Part shown: in pieces, positions 46,161-57,836 of the stretch
How the letters are laid out: each line of letters begins with the position of its first letter
Numbering within the stretch: the first letter of the stretch is position 1
Assembly: GCF_030272615.1 (NCBI RefSeq)
Contig: NC_081412.1
Location: forward strand, 672,647,823 to 672,711,822
Direction: 5' to 3'
Source of the DNA: Cryptomeria japonica
Taxonomy: Eukaryota > Streptophyta > Pinopsida > Cupressales > Cupressaceae
Length of the DNA: 64,000 nucleotides
Position numbers and translations under genes: made by a program
The notes under the pieces: model-generated
What the model was told of the DNA's origin: nothing
Seen by the model: the letters and a program-made list of their open reading frames with translations, nothing else
Databases searched by the model: none

Positions 46161-47010
46161 TTCTTCCATAGCCCTTATCCAATTTTCATCTTTGCAAGTC
46201 GTAACAACATCTTTAGGTTCAATTTTGGAAATCAAACATACCTCTTCAGTAGCTAGCCTTCTTCTAGTTATCACACCTTTATATATTATCACAAATAATC
46301 TAATTTTTAGAATGATTCAATATTACATACCTCAAAGTCTTTTGATTATTTTGACTTTCAAGTTCTTGCACCTCTCCACCAGTAGTAGCAATATCTAGAT
46401 TAACTGTCTCTACTGAAACATTCCACTTCAATTCTTTACTTTGAATAGGTGTTAGAACAATATGTTGACCATCATCATATCTACATGCTCTGATTTCTTT
46501 TCCGTAGTTCTCATCAACTTTTACACTTTTACTTTCTACTATATTTCTCAGTCTCTTATTGTAGCATCGATAGGATTTTCTCTTTGTTCAATATCCCAAA
46601 AAAAGTCCTTCATCACCTCTTGCATTAAACTTTCCTATGTCCTCATCTCTCTTGATATAACACTTTCTACCAAAATTTTTGAAATATCTCACAGTAGGAA
46701 CATGACCAAACCATAGCTCATAAGGAGTCTTACCGGTGTCACCTTTTATATGCACTCGATTGAATGTTTAAATAGAAATCCTAATAACTTGTCTCCACTA
46801 GATCTTCAAAACATTCCCTTCAATTAGCATAGTCCTTTCAGCATCCAAGACAGTTATGTTCTTCCTTTCAACAACTCCATTCTGCTATGGGGTTCTAGGA
46901 GAAAATAATTATCTTCTAATCCCATGCTTCTCACAGAATGAATCAAACTCATTGCAACAAAATTATCTTCCTCTATCATATCTGAGACATTTAACTTGAG
47001 TATCTACAGG
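46161..47010 (-). pseudogene. Integrase remnant of element E, truncated
   Basis: Integrase C-terminal sequence is readable on the minus strand (GDTGKTPYELWFGH near 46730, CYIKRDEDIGKFNARGDEG near 46630), then the Glu-block region NGVVERKN near 46870 and KCLRYDRG near 46990. Similarity ends near 47010, before the first catalytic Asp, so protease, gag and the 5' LTR are missing on this side. Confidence 0.8.
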
Positions 47011-47158
47011 ATCATGGTGTGCCAAAACAAACCCTTAAGTGGCATTGAAATTTCAGGAAATTGAAGTTATGCAACTTGACATGAAAATTTGAGTAAGCTA
47101 TGACTATTATTTTAAAAAAATGTAAGAAGAGTATCTGTAGAAAATTGAATATAGTTTT
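47011..47158. other. Short unclassified flank between elements E and K
   Basis: About 150 bp, AT-rich, with no recognised similarity. The 5' break of element E and the insertion site of element K lie here. Confidence 0.4.
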
Positions 47159-48353
47159 TGTTGGCTTGATGATGATGATATAGTTGTAATAGGTTGTTTG
47201 ATGAATTTATTTGTGTTTTCATTGATGGCAAGCATATTTGTTTAGTCATCTAGGTCATCTAGAGCAACTGGTACATAGCCGAACCGGTAGTGGAATCTGT
47301 TAGACAACAAAACTGCTAAGTTGTTGTCAACTGGTAAATGAGAAAAAATTGATGATCAAGCAATTGGTACAGACAACTGGTGAAGAGTTAGATGTTGTGG
47401 TTTTTTAGGAGTGTTGGAGATAGAAACATCCACCTATGTTCCAAACAGCATCAGCATATTCAATGTATTGAGTGAGTTATGATGGATTTTCCAGTCATAG
47501 TTTGAAAGAACAGAGAACTGGTATAACAGAGTTAGTTTGATTAGTAACTGGTAGAATTATTGTTATGTTTTTAAGTTATGAATTATTTTCTTGACAAGAG
47601 AAACGTGTAATGAGTGGGAAAATATAAAAGGTGACTAGATTCAATGAACCTAGGGAATTGTTCCAAGGTTCTTAACTGACTTAACAAAGTTCTTTATAAG
47701 AAGATGTATGTTGTATGATTTTAGGGATGAAGAGAGAATTTGATCATGCAGATGATTAAGATGTTAGGTTTTCATGTATAGTCGGTGATAGAAGGTAAGA
47801 AAAAGCGGATCTAATCAGGCACAAAGGTGCTTACTTCAGATCAGTTGAACTTGTTATCTTCCTAATAGTTGTAGCAAGAAAATTCTCTAACAAGGTCACT
47901 CCTAATAGGGTGCGGTAGGATCCTAGTAGGTCCAAAGGTGAAATACTCTAACCAGGTGATACATTATCTTGTGTTTGTAAATCCCAGTAATGTGGGTAGC
48001 TCCTAATAGGGTTGGGTCCTAATAGGCCTTATTATATAGCTCTTAACTGGGCTAAAACACTCTTAACTAGGTGTGCCCCTAACAAGGTGATTTTATGACC
48101 TTAACCAGTCAAATCCCTATACTATAGTTAGAATACCCTTGTGGGTACTAATTCCCACCATGGCTTTTCCCAATTGGGTCTTCACGATAAAAATCATTGT
48201 GTTATAGTTTGCATACTTTGTTGGATGTTTTCTTATGTGGTTATATTTCTTGCCTGCTTATTGATTTTCAAGTTGATGAAAGTAGTTATCAGATTTATTA
48301 AATTTTTGCTTGCACTAATTCACCCCCCCTCTCAGTGCCTTATAAGTTAATCA
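47159..48353 (+). repeat. 5' LTR of element K with primer binding site just after it
   Basis: It runs from TGTTGGCTTGATGATG to TAAGTTAATCA, 1195 bp. From about 47880 to 48110 it has at least eight loose copies of CTAACAAGGTG / CCTAATAGGGT, then ACCATGGCTTTTCCCAATTG and CACCCCCCCTCTCAGTGCC. The primer site ATTGGTATCAAAGCC follows at 48354-48368. Confidence 0.85.
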
Positions 48354-48415
48354 ATTGGTATCAAAGCCTAATTCCCTTAAGGCTTAACTGCTTGGGAAGG
48401 ATCTCTAAGGCTATT

Positions 48416-49060
48416 ATGGGGGAAGGTCCAATGAGTTACAAAGAGCTTTCAAACAAGCTTGCAAAATCTGAAGAAGCCCTTAATGAACTAAAGGTCAAGT
48501 ACAAAGCTTCATTGGCTAAGAGAAGAGAGCTAGATGAGAAGTTGTTGGAACTCAGTGAAATTAGTTCATCTAAGGAAGTAACCATTTATACCTTGTCTAA
48601 TGAGGTAGAAAAGGTGAATGATGAAAAGACAAATCTGAGGAGAGAGTTGGAAGCCCTAACTATTAGGATGGGCCAAGAGTTGAAATCTAGAGGGCAGCTG
48701 AAGGCAAAATAAGAGATAAGGAGGATGAAATATTTAAGCTGAACCAAGAGATTGGTACCCTACATGCACACCTTCATGAGGAAAAAGAGGAAAAAGAGGA
48801 AATGCAAGTTGATCTATACGTGGCTATGTCTCTTAGAGAAAGTCTCAAAAAAAAGAATGAGGAGCTTACCAAGGAGTTGGCTGATACAAATGAGTGACTA
48901 GCTAAATTCAACAAGAGAACTGTTATACTTGATGAGAAGATTTAGACATAAAGGCAGAAAGGAGATACACATGGATTGGGATACACATTTGAAAAAGGAG
49001 AGCCATTTGGTACCAAGGACACCATGCATGGAGCCAAATCTGCACCAAAGACCAAGAAGA
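48416..49060 (+). pseudogene. Coiled-coil gag-like protein of element K, truncated
   Basis: From ATG 48416 the frame gives MGEGPMSYKELSNKLAKSEE and a long charged coiled coil to a stop at 48710. After a one-base shift near 48705 the coil continues (KEDEIFKLNQEIGTLHAHLH, RESLKKKNEELTKELADTNE) to THGLGYTFEKGEPFG near 48970. It ends at 49060 where the LTR of element G is inserted. It resembles the coiled-coil gag of element I in position and character. No zinc knuckle or enzyme is visible before the break. Confidence 0.7.
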
Positions 49061-51463
49061 TGTTAAACAATTCAAATAACTAGAGGACAACTGAGAGCAG
49101 GGGGGTGTTGATCCTCACAACTGGAATGGTAACTAGGTAATAAATCACAATTCAAAGATTGAATATTCTTAAATAGATAACTTTTCCTGTGGCAAAGGCT
49201 CATTTAGTTATCAACCAGGGACATAACTTGAAATGGGCCAGCATTGTGTGTGCACCAAATTCATATTACAACAATCTTTTATTACTGTAGAAAAGGGAAT
49301 TGTTCTCAAAGTAAACACACAAAATATCAAATGAACTAATACTTTAATATTACAATTGGAAATTACTTTAAATAACTACTATTAAATGATAAAGTTCTGG
49401 CTAGTAGAAGGAACTACTCTATTGTTGTGGCTGCAGGAACATACATAGGAATTGTTTCCTATGGCTGCAGGAATAGGAAACTACAAAAACAAATGCTATA
49501 GAAGTATAAAACTAAGTGAAACATACAAAGGATTACTCACCAAGTGGCCTCCCTTGAGTGAGTATCTCAAGAACTTCAGATTACAATTATCTAATTATCC
49601 AAAATCTCATTGATCTCTTTATTTCATCTTGATTTGAAAATACATAAAACAATACCAAAAGACTATTTATAACAAGATACTAAGGTCATTCTATACTATC
49701 CCCAAGAGGAGAGAGATCCCTTTATTTATAAGAAAACTTATAACAAACTTCTAACTGATAGACCACATTCCTATGAAATAGGTGAACAAGATTTATTAAC
49801 AAGAAAAGAAGTTAGTGCAGGAAAACAAAACAACATATGTCTTGCAGCTAAGAAAATATAGCATGACTACCCTCCTAGATATAGGCTCCACTAAGAATAG
49901 TTGCAAATGTTCATAAATCAATCTGCTGAAGAACTGGTCAATTGGTTTTCATCATTGTTGCATTTCTCTAGCTGGGTCTGTGTTGCAGTTATGTATTTGA
50001 TGATCTTTTGAACCACCATTTGTCCTTACTTTGCCTTTGTTGACCCTACATCATGATATTAATGCACAACAAATATGTTTATACACTAATGCTAACAAGA
50101 CATAATGCAAACCATATTAATAATTATTTTCAGATATTTGCATAGATAGATCATTACATGACATCATTAGGTATAAGTTAAACTAGTTTCAGAAACACTT
50201 AAAAGGTATCAACTTAAAAAAGTATTATAATCCAAATGTCATCTAATCATAAGACCTAGGCAGGAGTATTATAACAAAATTATATCAAAATAGAGCCATT
50301 ATTTAGGCTCATCAGGGGGGTGAATCAGTTGTCACTAGATTATCAGAACCTTAAGCATTTAAAACTTTAATACCACAACACATATATCAATACCAAGATA
50401 CATAAACCAATTATCAAAATAGCAGGTATATCAATTAAGCACAAGCAACAATTAGAGAATAGATACCATCTAGATGACACCAATATTTTTATGTGGAAAA
50501 CTCAATACAGGGAAAAAATACGATGGGAAGCCTACCCATAGTCAAATAATACTTTTGTAGTAAGTATGTGATTACAAATTGAGGGGTCTTCACTTGCAGG
50601 AAGGCCAACAACCTAGAGTACATTTCTCATTATAAAAGGAGTCTCATTGACTACATAAGAAATCCATACTACAATGTGGAAGGAAGAATGAACTACAATA
50701 ATAACATCTCTTATGCCTGAGTACAGTTCCAGTTAAGCTCAATACCAGAGGACTTAAATCTCTTGTATAAACCCAACTTGATCACCTATTATCAACCAAA
50801 TCCTCTACATTAATTATTATTACATTATTTGCTTGCATACCATCCCATCATGATCTACAATGAGATCATACACATATATACAAACCCTAGACCTTAAACA
50901 GTAAGATTGGCCACCCAGACAATAAAACATATTACATAATTATAAAACATGTCGGCGTGAGACCAAACAAATAATATTGAACCCATAATTCATCCTGGAA
51001 ACACATCGAGAAGACCAATCAACACATTACATTAAGTCGGTCCATAACCTAGATAGTACCGGACCCAATTTAGGTCCACACATGCTAAAGCAATGATCCC
51101 AATCAGTCAAGGCTCAAACACAATTACCATGAGTACCTTAAAACTCTACTAGAAGCTGCACCAACACCACTTATGCATAATATCAAAAGATCTTCAACAA
51201 ATCTCTGGTGCTGAAGCCCTCATTGGATCAACAAACTAGGCTTACCAGCATATAAGATAGCATCCAAATACCAAGTCAATACCAACTGACTGAACATGTA
51301 TCTAAGTAGAAAGAATAGCATATCTAAGCCAATTCCATAATCCAAATCATACTAGAGCAACATGATCATACCAACCTTAGCGATGAACAACCAAAGTAGC
51401 TAGTGTTGACATCAATGATAAAAATCCAATCCAACACAATCAACACCTCCAAATCACCAGCGA
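49061..51463 (-). repeat. 3' LTR of element G, interrupted by solo LTR L
   Basis: The lower end is TGTTAAACAATTC at 49061 (49056-49060 GAAGA would be the target duplication). The upper end is ACCAGCG at 51463, where CCAACA is expected. Without L and one GGGGG it is about 1190 bp. The polypurine tract AAAGGGGGAGAT (rc, 51464-51475) shows the element body lay at higher coordinates. Only 11 more bases remain before gypsy element H cuts it at 51486. Confidence 0.8.
49106..50314. repeat. Solo LTR L inside the LTR of element G
   Basis: It starts TGTTGATCCTCACAACTGG and ends GGCTCATCA, flanked by GGGGG on both sides (49101-49105 and 50315-50319), within the G-run that every related LTR here has at this position. 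It is 1209 bp with TG...CA ends and no coding sequence. Orientation is unclear; the reverse start TGATGAGCC is also plausible. Confidence 0.75.
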
Positions 51464-51824
51464 TCTCCCCCTTTGACATTGATGGTGTTATCACTGATTA
51501 AAAATGGGTTTTTCCTTTCCCATAATTGGCTATGATTTTGAAATCTTGAGTAAGACACATTTTCAATTGCTTCAGCTCTGTGTTAGGTCTTATGGGTTTA
51601 GGGTTTTGATTTTTAATCGCTTAATGTCTAATAAAAAACCCTCTGGTTTCTATTCTTTCGTTACTTTATCCACTTAAGTAATGGGTCTTGTGGTCATAGG
51701 AAGTGTCCCCCCTTGTCGTTTGCCTAGGCGATCATGTGAATTATTCGTAAAATTTATGCCTTATGTATTTTCCTCCTAATGTTGTCGGGCCCAGTAAGTG
51801 GTGTACATCTCTCAGGTGGATCTA

Positions 51825-52895
51825 TGGCTTTCGCTGTTTCGCTAGGCGAAGTTGCATGTGGTTTAAAACCTGTGAAGTTGCGAAAATGACATGGCATGCC
51901 AAGTAGATAGTCTAGCTAGTCGAGAGGGCGAGTAAGATGGTGGCACATGGCATAGGCTACAATAGTTAGCAAGCCGGGTCTAAGGGTTAAAAGGCGGGCC
52001 CCAGAGGTGAGTCAAGCCATGGGATAGGAGATGACCTGGCAGATGCAGGTGGTAAGAATTAATTGGAACCCAGTGCTTTCTCTCGACAAATGAAAGACTA
52101 ACATGTCAGCTCTAAAAGTGACTAGATGCCAGGTTTTCAAACTTGAGTTGGAGGGCCCACGCCTCCTGAAGTCTATTAAGATGGTTAATCACCGAGAAAA
52201 TAGAAAATGATCTAATGGCCCATGTGATTTCGCAAGGGTAAGACGCTCGTACTTTATACCCTGCGAAATAGCGAAAGTAAAACAGGTTCTTCCATGTGTC
52301 ATGATAGATGGTAACATGTCCATGGAGACATGGTTTTAGAAGAAGTTGTGGGCCCGCCAAGGTGGAACCGACAGTATAAAGGAGAGACATGTGGCTGACA
52401 TTGAATTGAATGCGAAGGGTTTTCCAAAGCCAATGGTTGAGTGCCATGTGGTAGCCAGTAGCCAATAATGAGGTAGTGTAAGCAAAACAAGCATAAAGGT
52501 TTCCCTTAAAAGGAGGTGGGACCCAGTGTGGAGCCAAGACTGTTAAGTCAGTGTAATGATCAATCAAGTTTCTTTTGATCAGACGGTTGGTGCTATTTCG
52601 CAGGACCAAATTGCCTGATGGTTATGCTTTGCGAATTTGCGAAAGAGCGAAAGGAAAGAATTGTAGGAACGTAGTGGCCCGTTGGAGTCAAAAATATGAA
52701 TTCTCTCATGAATTCAATTTTGAAAGGATGACCGAAGTATGTGGAATCAAAGTTGCAGTTAAGACCTTGGGTACAATATATGATTTCCTATCAACTAGAT
52801 GAAGGTGTCTTTCTAAAGAATTATTGTAGAGGAGCAGATACAGAGCTATTTTCTTCAAATAAAGAGCAAGTCAATTCAGTTGCAGAGCGAATTCA
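51825..52895. promoter_or_regulatory. Cluster of TTTCGC/GCGAAA motifs in the LTR of element H
   Basis: About a dozen TTCGC or GCGAA copies lie in 1.07 kb: near 51828 (three), 51886, 52228, 52262 (two), 52593, 52629 (three) and 52888. A TATA-like TATAAAGG is at 52375. CG-containing words are rare elsewhere in the window, so retention of this motif suggests function, perhaps in transcription from the LTR. Confidence 0.4.
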
Positions 52896-53020
52896 CTCAA
52901 GCTAAAAATATGTTTTCTTGTACTCTCGTGTAGCAATTTCTTTGTGGTGTGTTTTAAATAAGATATTGATTTGTCACAGAACTATTTGGGGGCAGTATTC
53001 TGATTTCTTACATTTTCAAA

Positions 53021-56000
53021 ATAGCACCTAAGAGAGAATTTTTAGGGAAAGTCAATTATCTGGAAAGAGACATTTGTGATGATTTTCTTGTGTAGTTGAC
53101 GTTGTCAGCTAATCAGGCATCGAAAGCAAAAGAATTGGTTCCTAGAGCTCCTCATTTGAAAATAGGAGAAGGACTATATGACAAGGGTAACTGGTTGAGA
53201 GAGCCGCAGGTCCAATTGTCTGGGTTGGGGTTAGTTAAGGTTGGATTTGGAATGAGGATTTCTCCAGCCCCACAAAATAGTATTTGGGAATTAGATGTTG
53301 GGAAGTTGGTAGTCCCAGGGGCGTTTATGGATATGGATCTGTTGACCCAAATTGCACTTAATTATGATCCAGTCACAAGAAGCATTCGGGATATAAATGG
53401 AAAAGCCCTTATTGAGATTAATACTGAAGAATTCAGAAGTTCTTTTGGGCTCAATGAGTTTACAAATTTTCTGGAACAAATAAATTTCAAATCATTAGCT
53501 CAAATATATAGTGCACAGGGGAATCATCTTAGGAATGGGCCTCTCAAGGAATTTTTTGTGAAGATAGGTGGGTTGACAGTTGTAGGACCCAACACAAAAG
53601 TGCCCTTCTCATTGAGTCTATTCACCCTTAGGGCTAAGGGAATGTATTGGGCACTATGCCAAGTTTTGGGAGAAGATGTTGAGGCAAATATGCCCAATCA
53701 CTATTTGTTAATGATTGCTCAGATTTTAAATCCTTCCCTTGTAGTAATATTTGATTATGCTTCTTTCATTACCAATTCTATCCATGGAGGATTAATAGGA
53801 ATAAAAAATGGAAAGGTGGATAGGCCTTTCAAATGGTATTCACTCCTTATGCATCTATTTATGTTCAAAGGTGGTGATTACTTTGCTAGTGGATTGGACC
53901 TTATCAAAGAGAAGGAAGGAGAAAAGATGCAAGTGCAACTATGGAGTATTCTATTTTCATGGGATAGAGAGGATGCTAGCTTCTTAAAATTTGATAAATA
54001 TTTTGCATCTAAGATTAAGACTCTCCTCTACTCAGAAAACCCAAGAATCCCCAAGGTTATTTTGGAGTTTGTTAGACCAAAAGAATTTGCAAAGAGCATA
54101 AAGATTATTCACAATTGGGGTGAAATTTATATGTACCCAGTCTCATTAGTTTTTAGAGTTTTTGGTTTCAGAGGCACCCCATTCTTGTTGCCCTATCAGG
54201 TCCCTCTCAAAGTGACAATTGCAGAGGTCCTTACACAAATTGGTAGTGTGCAAGAGGCAAAACTAACAGGTAGGGGTAAAGGGACTATTTTCCCTATGAT
54301 TACCATAGCCCACCAATTTGTAATAACTAAAGGAGGTTGGAATTGTTTTGAGGATTTTTTAAAACCTTATCATTTGTCAACTGCAATATCTAGGTGTGCT
54401 GATCCAGAAGACTTCTTTAATGGCATGTTTAGAAAGAGAGTAGCGTGCAGAGGTAGACCCCATCAATTTCATTTTCCTGAAGACCTCATGAGAAATGAGT
54501 TTGATCTAGATGAGCAGGAGTTGAGGAAGGAGAAATGGGTGGCTTATAAGAAAGCCTTAGACTTTGTGCATCATTTTGATGCCAGCTATGACCCATTGTC
54601 TATCTTTTTCCCTCTGGAGGAGAAAATAAAGTTTTTAATTGTTTGCTTTGAGGATGTGATGCAGACCCTGAAGGAGAAGAGGGAAGCTATGATTAAAGGC
54701 AACCCTAAAAAGGAAAGAATGGTTCTAAGTAGGTTTGCCTCCAACAAAGCAATCCCTCCTGGTGACTATAAAATGCATAAGAAATCTAGTTATAGTGTGT
54801 TGATGCCTACAGTAGGGGATCCCTCTACCTCGAAATGAAAGAGGAAGATACAAGATGTCATTGATATCCAAGAAAGCCCAAAGAAGCAAAGAGTAGGGAA
54901 ATAAGTACAATCTGATACACTTTTGTACTCTCCATCCCAATCCCCTGTCAACATAGGAGATGAGCAAGCAGCTAAGCAACTTCTATAGTTAGGCAGTCTA
55001 GGGGAAATTGCCTATACTTATGATGAAGTGGAAGAAGGAATGCCAGAAGAACCCCTTGCTGCTGAAATCAATATTAGCACCACTAAACTTAAAGGCCAGG
55101 AGTGGGATCCTGAGATAAAGTAGGCAAGTGATGACTTCTTGGCTGACAACAATTTTGTCACATCAAGAGCATTTATGCAATTTGTATGGAAACAGAATAT
55201 AGATAAGTACAATGCAAGATGTGAGAAAAAAAAAGGTGAGCGACCTAATAAAGATGCAGCCTTGGTAGAGGAGGAAATAAAACAAGAGATGATGGAAGAA
55301 TTTAAGACCATCACTCTTGAGCAAGGGAGAGATATGGTGGCACAAGCTGGAGTGCTTATTCTACCTAAGTGGGATATAGCAGATGCCCTGGTACTAGAGG
55401 TAGTGAGAAAGGAGACCAAACCCATGGAGGGAATTACTTTCAGCAAGGATAATGCTACACTCGTCATGTGGTCTCTCAAGAGAGATGAGAGTAAGAGAAG
55501 CAAAGATACCCCAGGGTCAAGCTACCTTGGTGGAATGATAGTGAAAAGAGTGCAAAACACAGGGGTGGTGGAAGCTCCTAGCACTGTGCTAGAGACAACA
55601 AAATTTAGTGTTGCGGTAGCAGAAAAGGAGGCCAAGAAAAAAGAGGTCCTCCAAGTGAAGTTGGAGACAATTTTGAAGGCCTACAACAGTGCTAAGGAGG
55701 AGGTGAGAGGTAAGGATAGCATCATTGCTAAGCTGCAAAGCCAGTTGACTGGATAGTACCATCAAGGTGAGTCTTCAATGCTGATGATCTCCTCTTCTCC
55801 TGCAAGACTTCCACCTACCAGCCCTATCATTGAGTTCCTGCCATCTCCAGCACCCTCCAGCTCTGAAATGGTTGAGATTACTCCTCAAGAGCTAGAAAAT
55901 TTAAAACAAGCTCAGGCCTTGTATGCAAAGAAATATGAGGAGAGAGTAAGGGCTACTATTTCCAGTTTTGTAGATACAATGAGTGCCTCATTGCTATATA

Positions 56001-56657
56001 ATAATGTAGGCAAGATTTTGGATATGAGGAATGAACTCAATGGGGATAAGGCGATTTTGACACCTATTCTTGACAAGTGGAAGCCTAGAGAGTAGGATTT
56101 TGAATCTATTTGTGCATCTTTTGATGAAGCAGGGGCTGATCCTATCATCAAATCCACTTGTGACACCACCAAGGATCTAGTAAAATTGGCAGGAGAGGTA
56201 GAAAATGCTAACAGGAAAATCAACTTGTATAAAACAGAGTACACTGATCAAGTTTTTGAATTGATTCCAAGATTTTTTGCTAGCCCAAATCAGTTAAAGG
56301 ACAAACAAATGTGGCTTAAAGAATTAGAGGCCAAATTGTCAGCTAGAATAAAAGGAATTGTTGATTTAGATGATGCTTCCTTTTTTGTTGTAACAATTCA
56401 GGAGATAGAGAGAATCAAATCTCATTATGGTTTTCTTAATTCAGATGTTAACAAGATGGGGAATTCTTGGAAAAGGTTGACCAAGGCTAAGACAAAAGTG
56501 ATTGATTTCACGTGGCCAACTGATGATGTGTACAATGAATGGACAACAAAATATGCCATCCAGGACGCAGAGTAGTTAGAGGGCACTCCAGAACAGTTAG
56601 AAGAGGTTGCAACCGGACAACAAGTTGAAGAAGCTGCAGAGGTCGAAAAGGACTTGT
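53021..56657 (+). pseudogene. Long ORF of unknown function within the LTR of element H
   Basis: One frame runs about 1200 codons from a probable former ATG (now ATA, 53021; IAPKREFLGKVNYLERD) to TAA near 56657 without a frameshift. It is broken only by stops near 53093, 54836, 54901, 54987, 55121, 55754, 56093 and 56573, mostly TAG. The longest open piece (53096-54838) is 580 residues and globular (FGLNEFTNFLEQINF, FDYASFITNSIHGGLIG, MYPVSLVFRVFGFRG). From 55139 it becomes helical and charged, with probable coiled coils (VAEKEAKKKEVLQVKLE) and a Pro/Ser linker near 55790. I recognise no domain. Ogre elements carry an extra ORF1, but that one lies between LTR and gag; relationship untested. 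Confidence 0.7.
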
Positions 56658-57598
56658 AACTATTTTTGTAAAAGGCTTTGTAACCTCTTTCGGAAAAGAA
56701 ATGATTGTAAGAAATTCTCCTAGGAAAGTCTGAAGCTATATGCATCCATATTGTTATAAATGGATAGTAGGACTAGTAAAAAAGGCATCACAAAGAATTG
56801 TAAGAAAATGCTGGAGAAATTTATCTGAGCTTTTCTAAGTTTAATGGAGAATATTCAAAAGTTTTTGTAATACTTTCTTGAAGATAATATCAATATACAG
56901 ACCATCGGTTTTGAGTAAAGCTTTGTGTCATCTTCAAATGTGTTTTCATTTATTTACTATTTCATACTGAATAATCCAGGGTTATTTTATTTGAATAGGG
57001 GTTGTAAGGCAACTTTCAGTAGATGTGTTTGCTAGCTTTTCTCTTTAGGATTGAAATTAAATATGCGGGGGTCATTTCTACCAGTAAATTACTTGTGAGA
57101 CATATTGAATCTTGATGAGCATAGTTTATTTTAGTATGCATAAATTCTTATGTGTGTCAGGCATATATAGGGATCAACATAAGCCGATCCAATGGGATGT
57201 GTAAAGATATTTTGTTTAGGGAATATTGTTTGAATTTAGATGATGCTGTGACCTTGGATAAGGCACTAGTATAGATCAACGTTGTTTATTGCATGTTTTG
57301 TTGATCAAAATACTGAATATGAGCATAATTTTCATTTCTTTGTTTCATTTAGTTTCAAGGTGAATAGATCCACTAGTTTTCTAGACTGGTTTGTTGTGGA
57401 TTTATCTTTTGGAAGCATGAAATTAGTTCACAAAGGTATACCCCTCTGGACTCTGAATAAGTGCAAAGTATAGAAGGTTAAATCAAACCTTGTCATATGT
57501 TGTCCTAAGAGTTTCCTTCCCTTTGATATCTCTTCTGCACATAGTTTGATCATTTTATTATAAGGATGTTGAAGTGAATCAGATTTTGAAGACAACCA
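56658..57598 (+). other. LTR segment of element H after the long ORF
   Basis: Noncoding, AT-rich. AATATCAATATACAG near 56890 and TTCATTTATTTACTATTTC near 56945 could lie near a polyadenylation or start region, but no clear signal can be assigned. Confidence 0.4.
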
Positions 57599-57601
57599 AA
57601 G

Positions 57602-57619
57602 TGGCGACTTTGCTAGGGA
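57602..57619 (+). promoter_or_regulatory. Primer binding site of element H
   Basis: TGGCGACTTTGCTAGGGA is two changes from TGGCGACTCTGCTGGGGA, the tRNA-Arg-type primer site I associate with Tat/Ogre elements. Both changes fall in CTG triplets (C to T and G to A). It lies three bases after GACAACCA. Confidence 0.75.
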
Positions 57620-57836
57620 AAGTCACATTAAGGATCCAGATGCAAATTTGTGCTCAAGTTGTAAAGAAAATCATTGTGTTTGTGGAATTCCTACATATTA
57701 TTCTAAAACTTGTTTTCATAATTCCTATACTTTTGTGGGTGACGACTCTATTTTATTGGAACCAGTCCTTGTGAATTGTAAATCACTTCAAAAGAAAACA
57801 TGCATAATGTAAGGAGGAAAAAATACTAGGTCATTC

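Larger units (their letters stand above)
51487..57598 (+). repeat. 5' LTR of element H, apparently about 6.1 kb
   Basis: The start TGTTATCACTGATTAAAAAT is fixed by the 3' LTR copy. The end is inferred from GACAACCA, spacer AAG, then a good primer site at 57602. No equally good primer site was found nearer (for example around 52980). The LTR would then contain the long ORF at 53021-56657. LTRs of 5-6 kb are known in Ogre-type elements. Decisive evidence, the second copy of the ORF, lies outside the window. Confidence 0.65.

Noticed and set aside
52921-53020. An earlier end of the 5' LTR of element H near 52980
   Set aside because: No TGG-starting primer site follows there, while a good Tat/Ogre-like site is present at 57602. 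Kept open until the 3' LTR end is seen.
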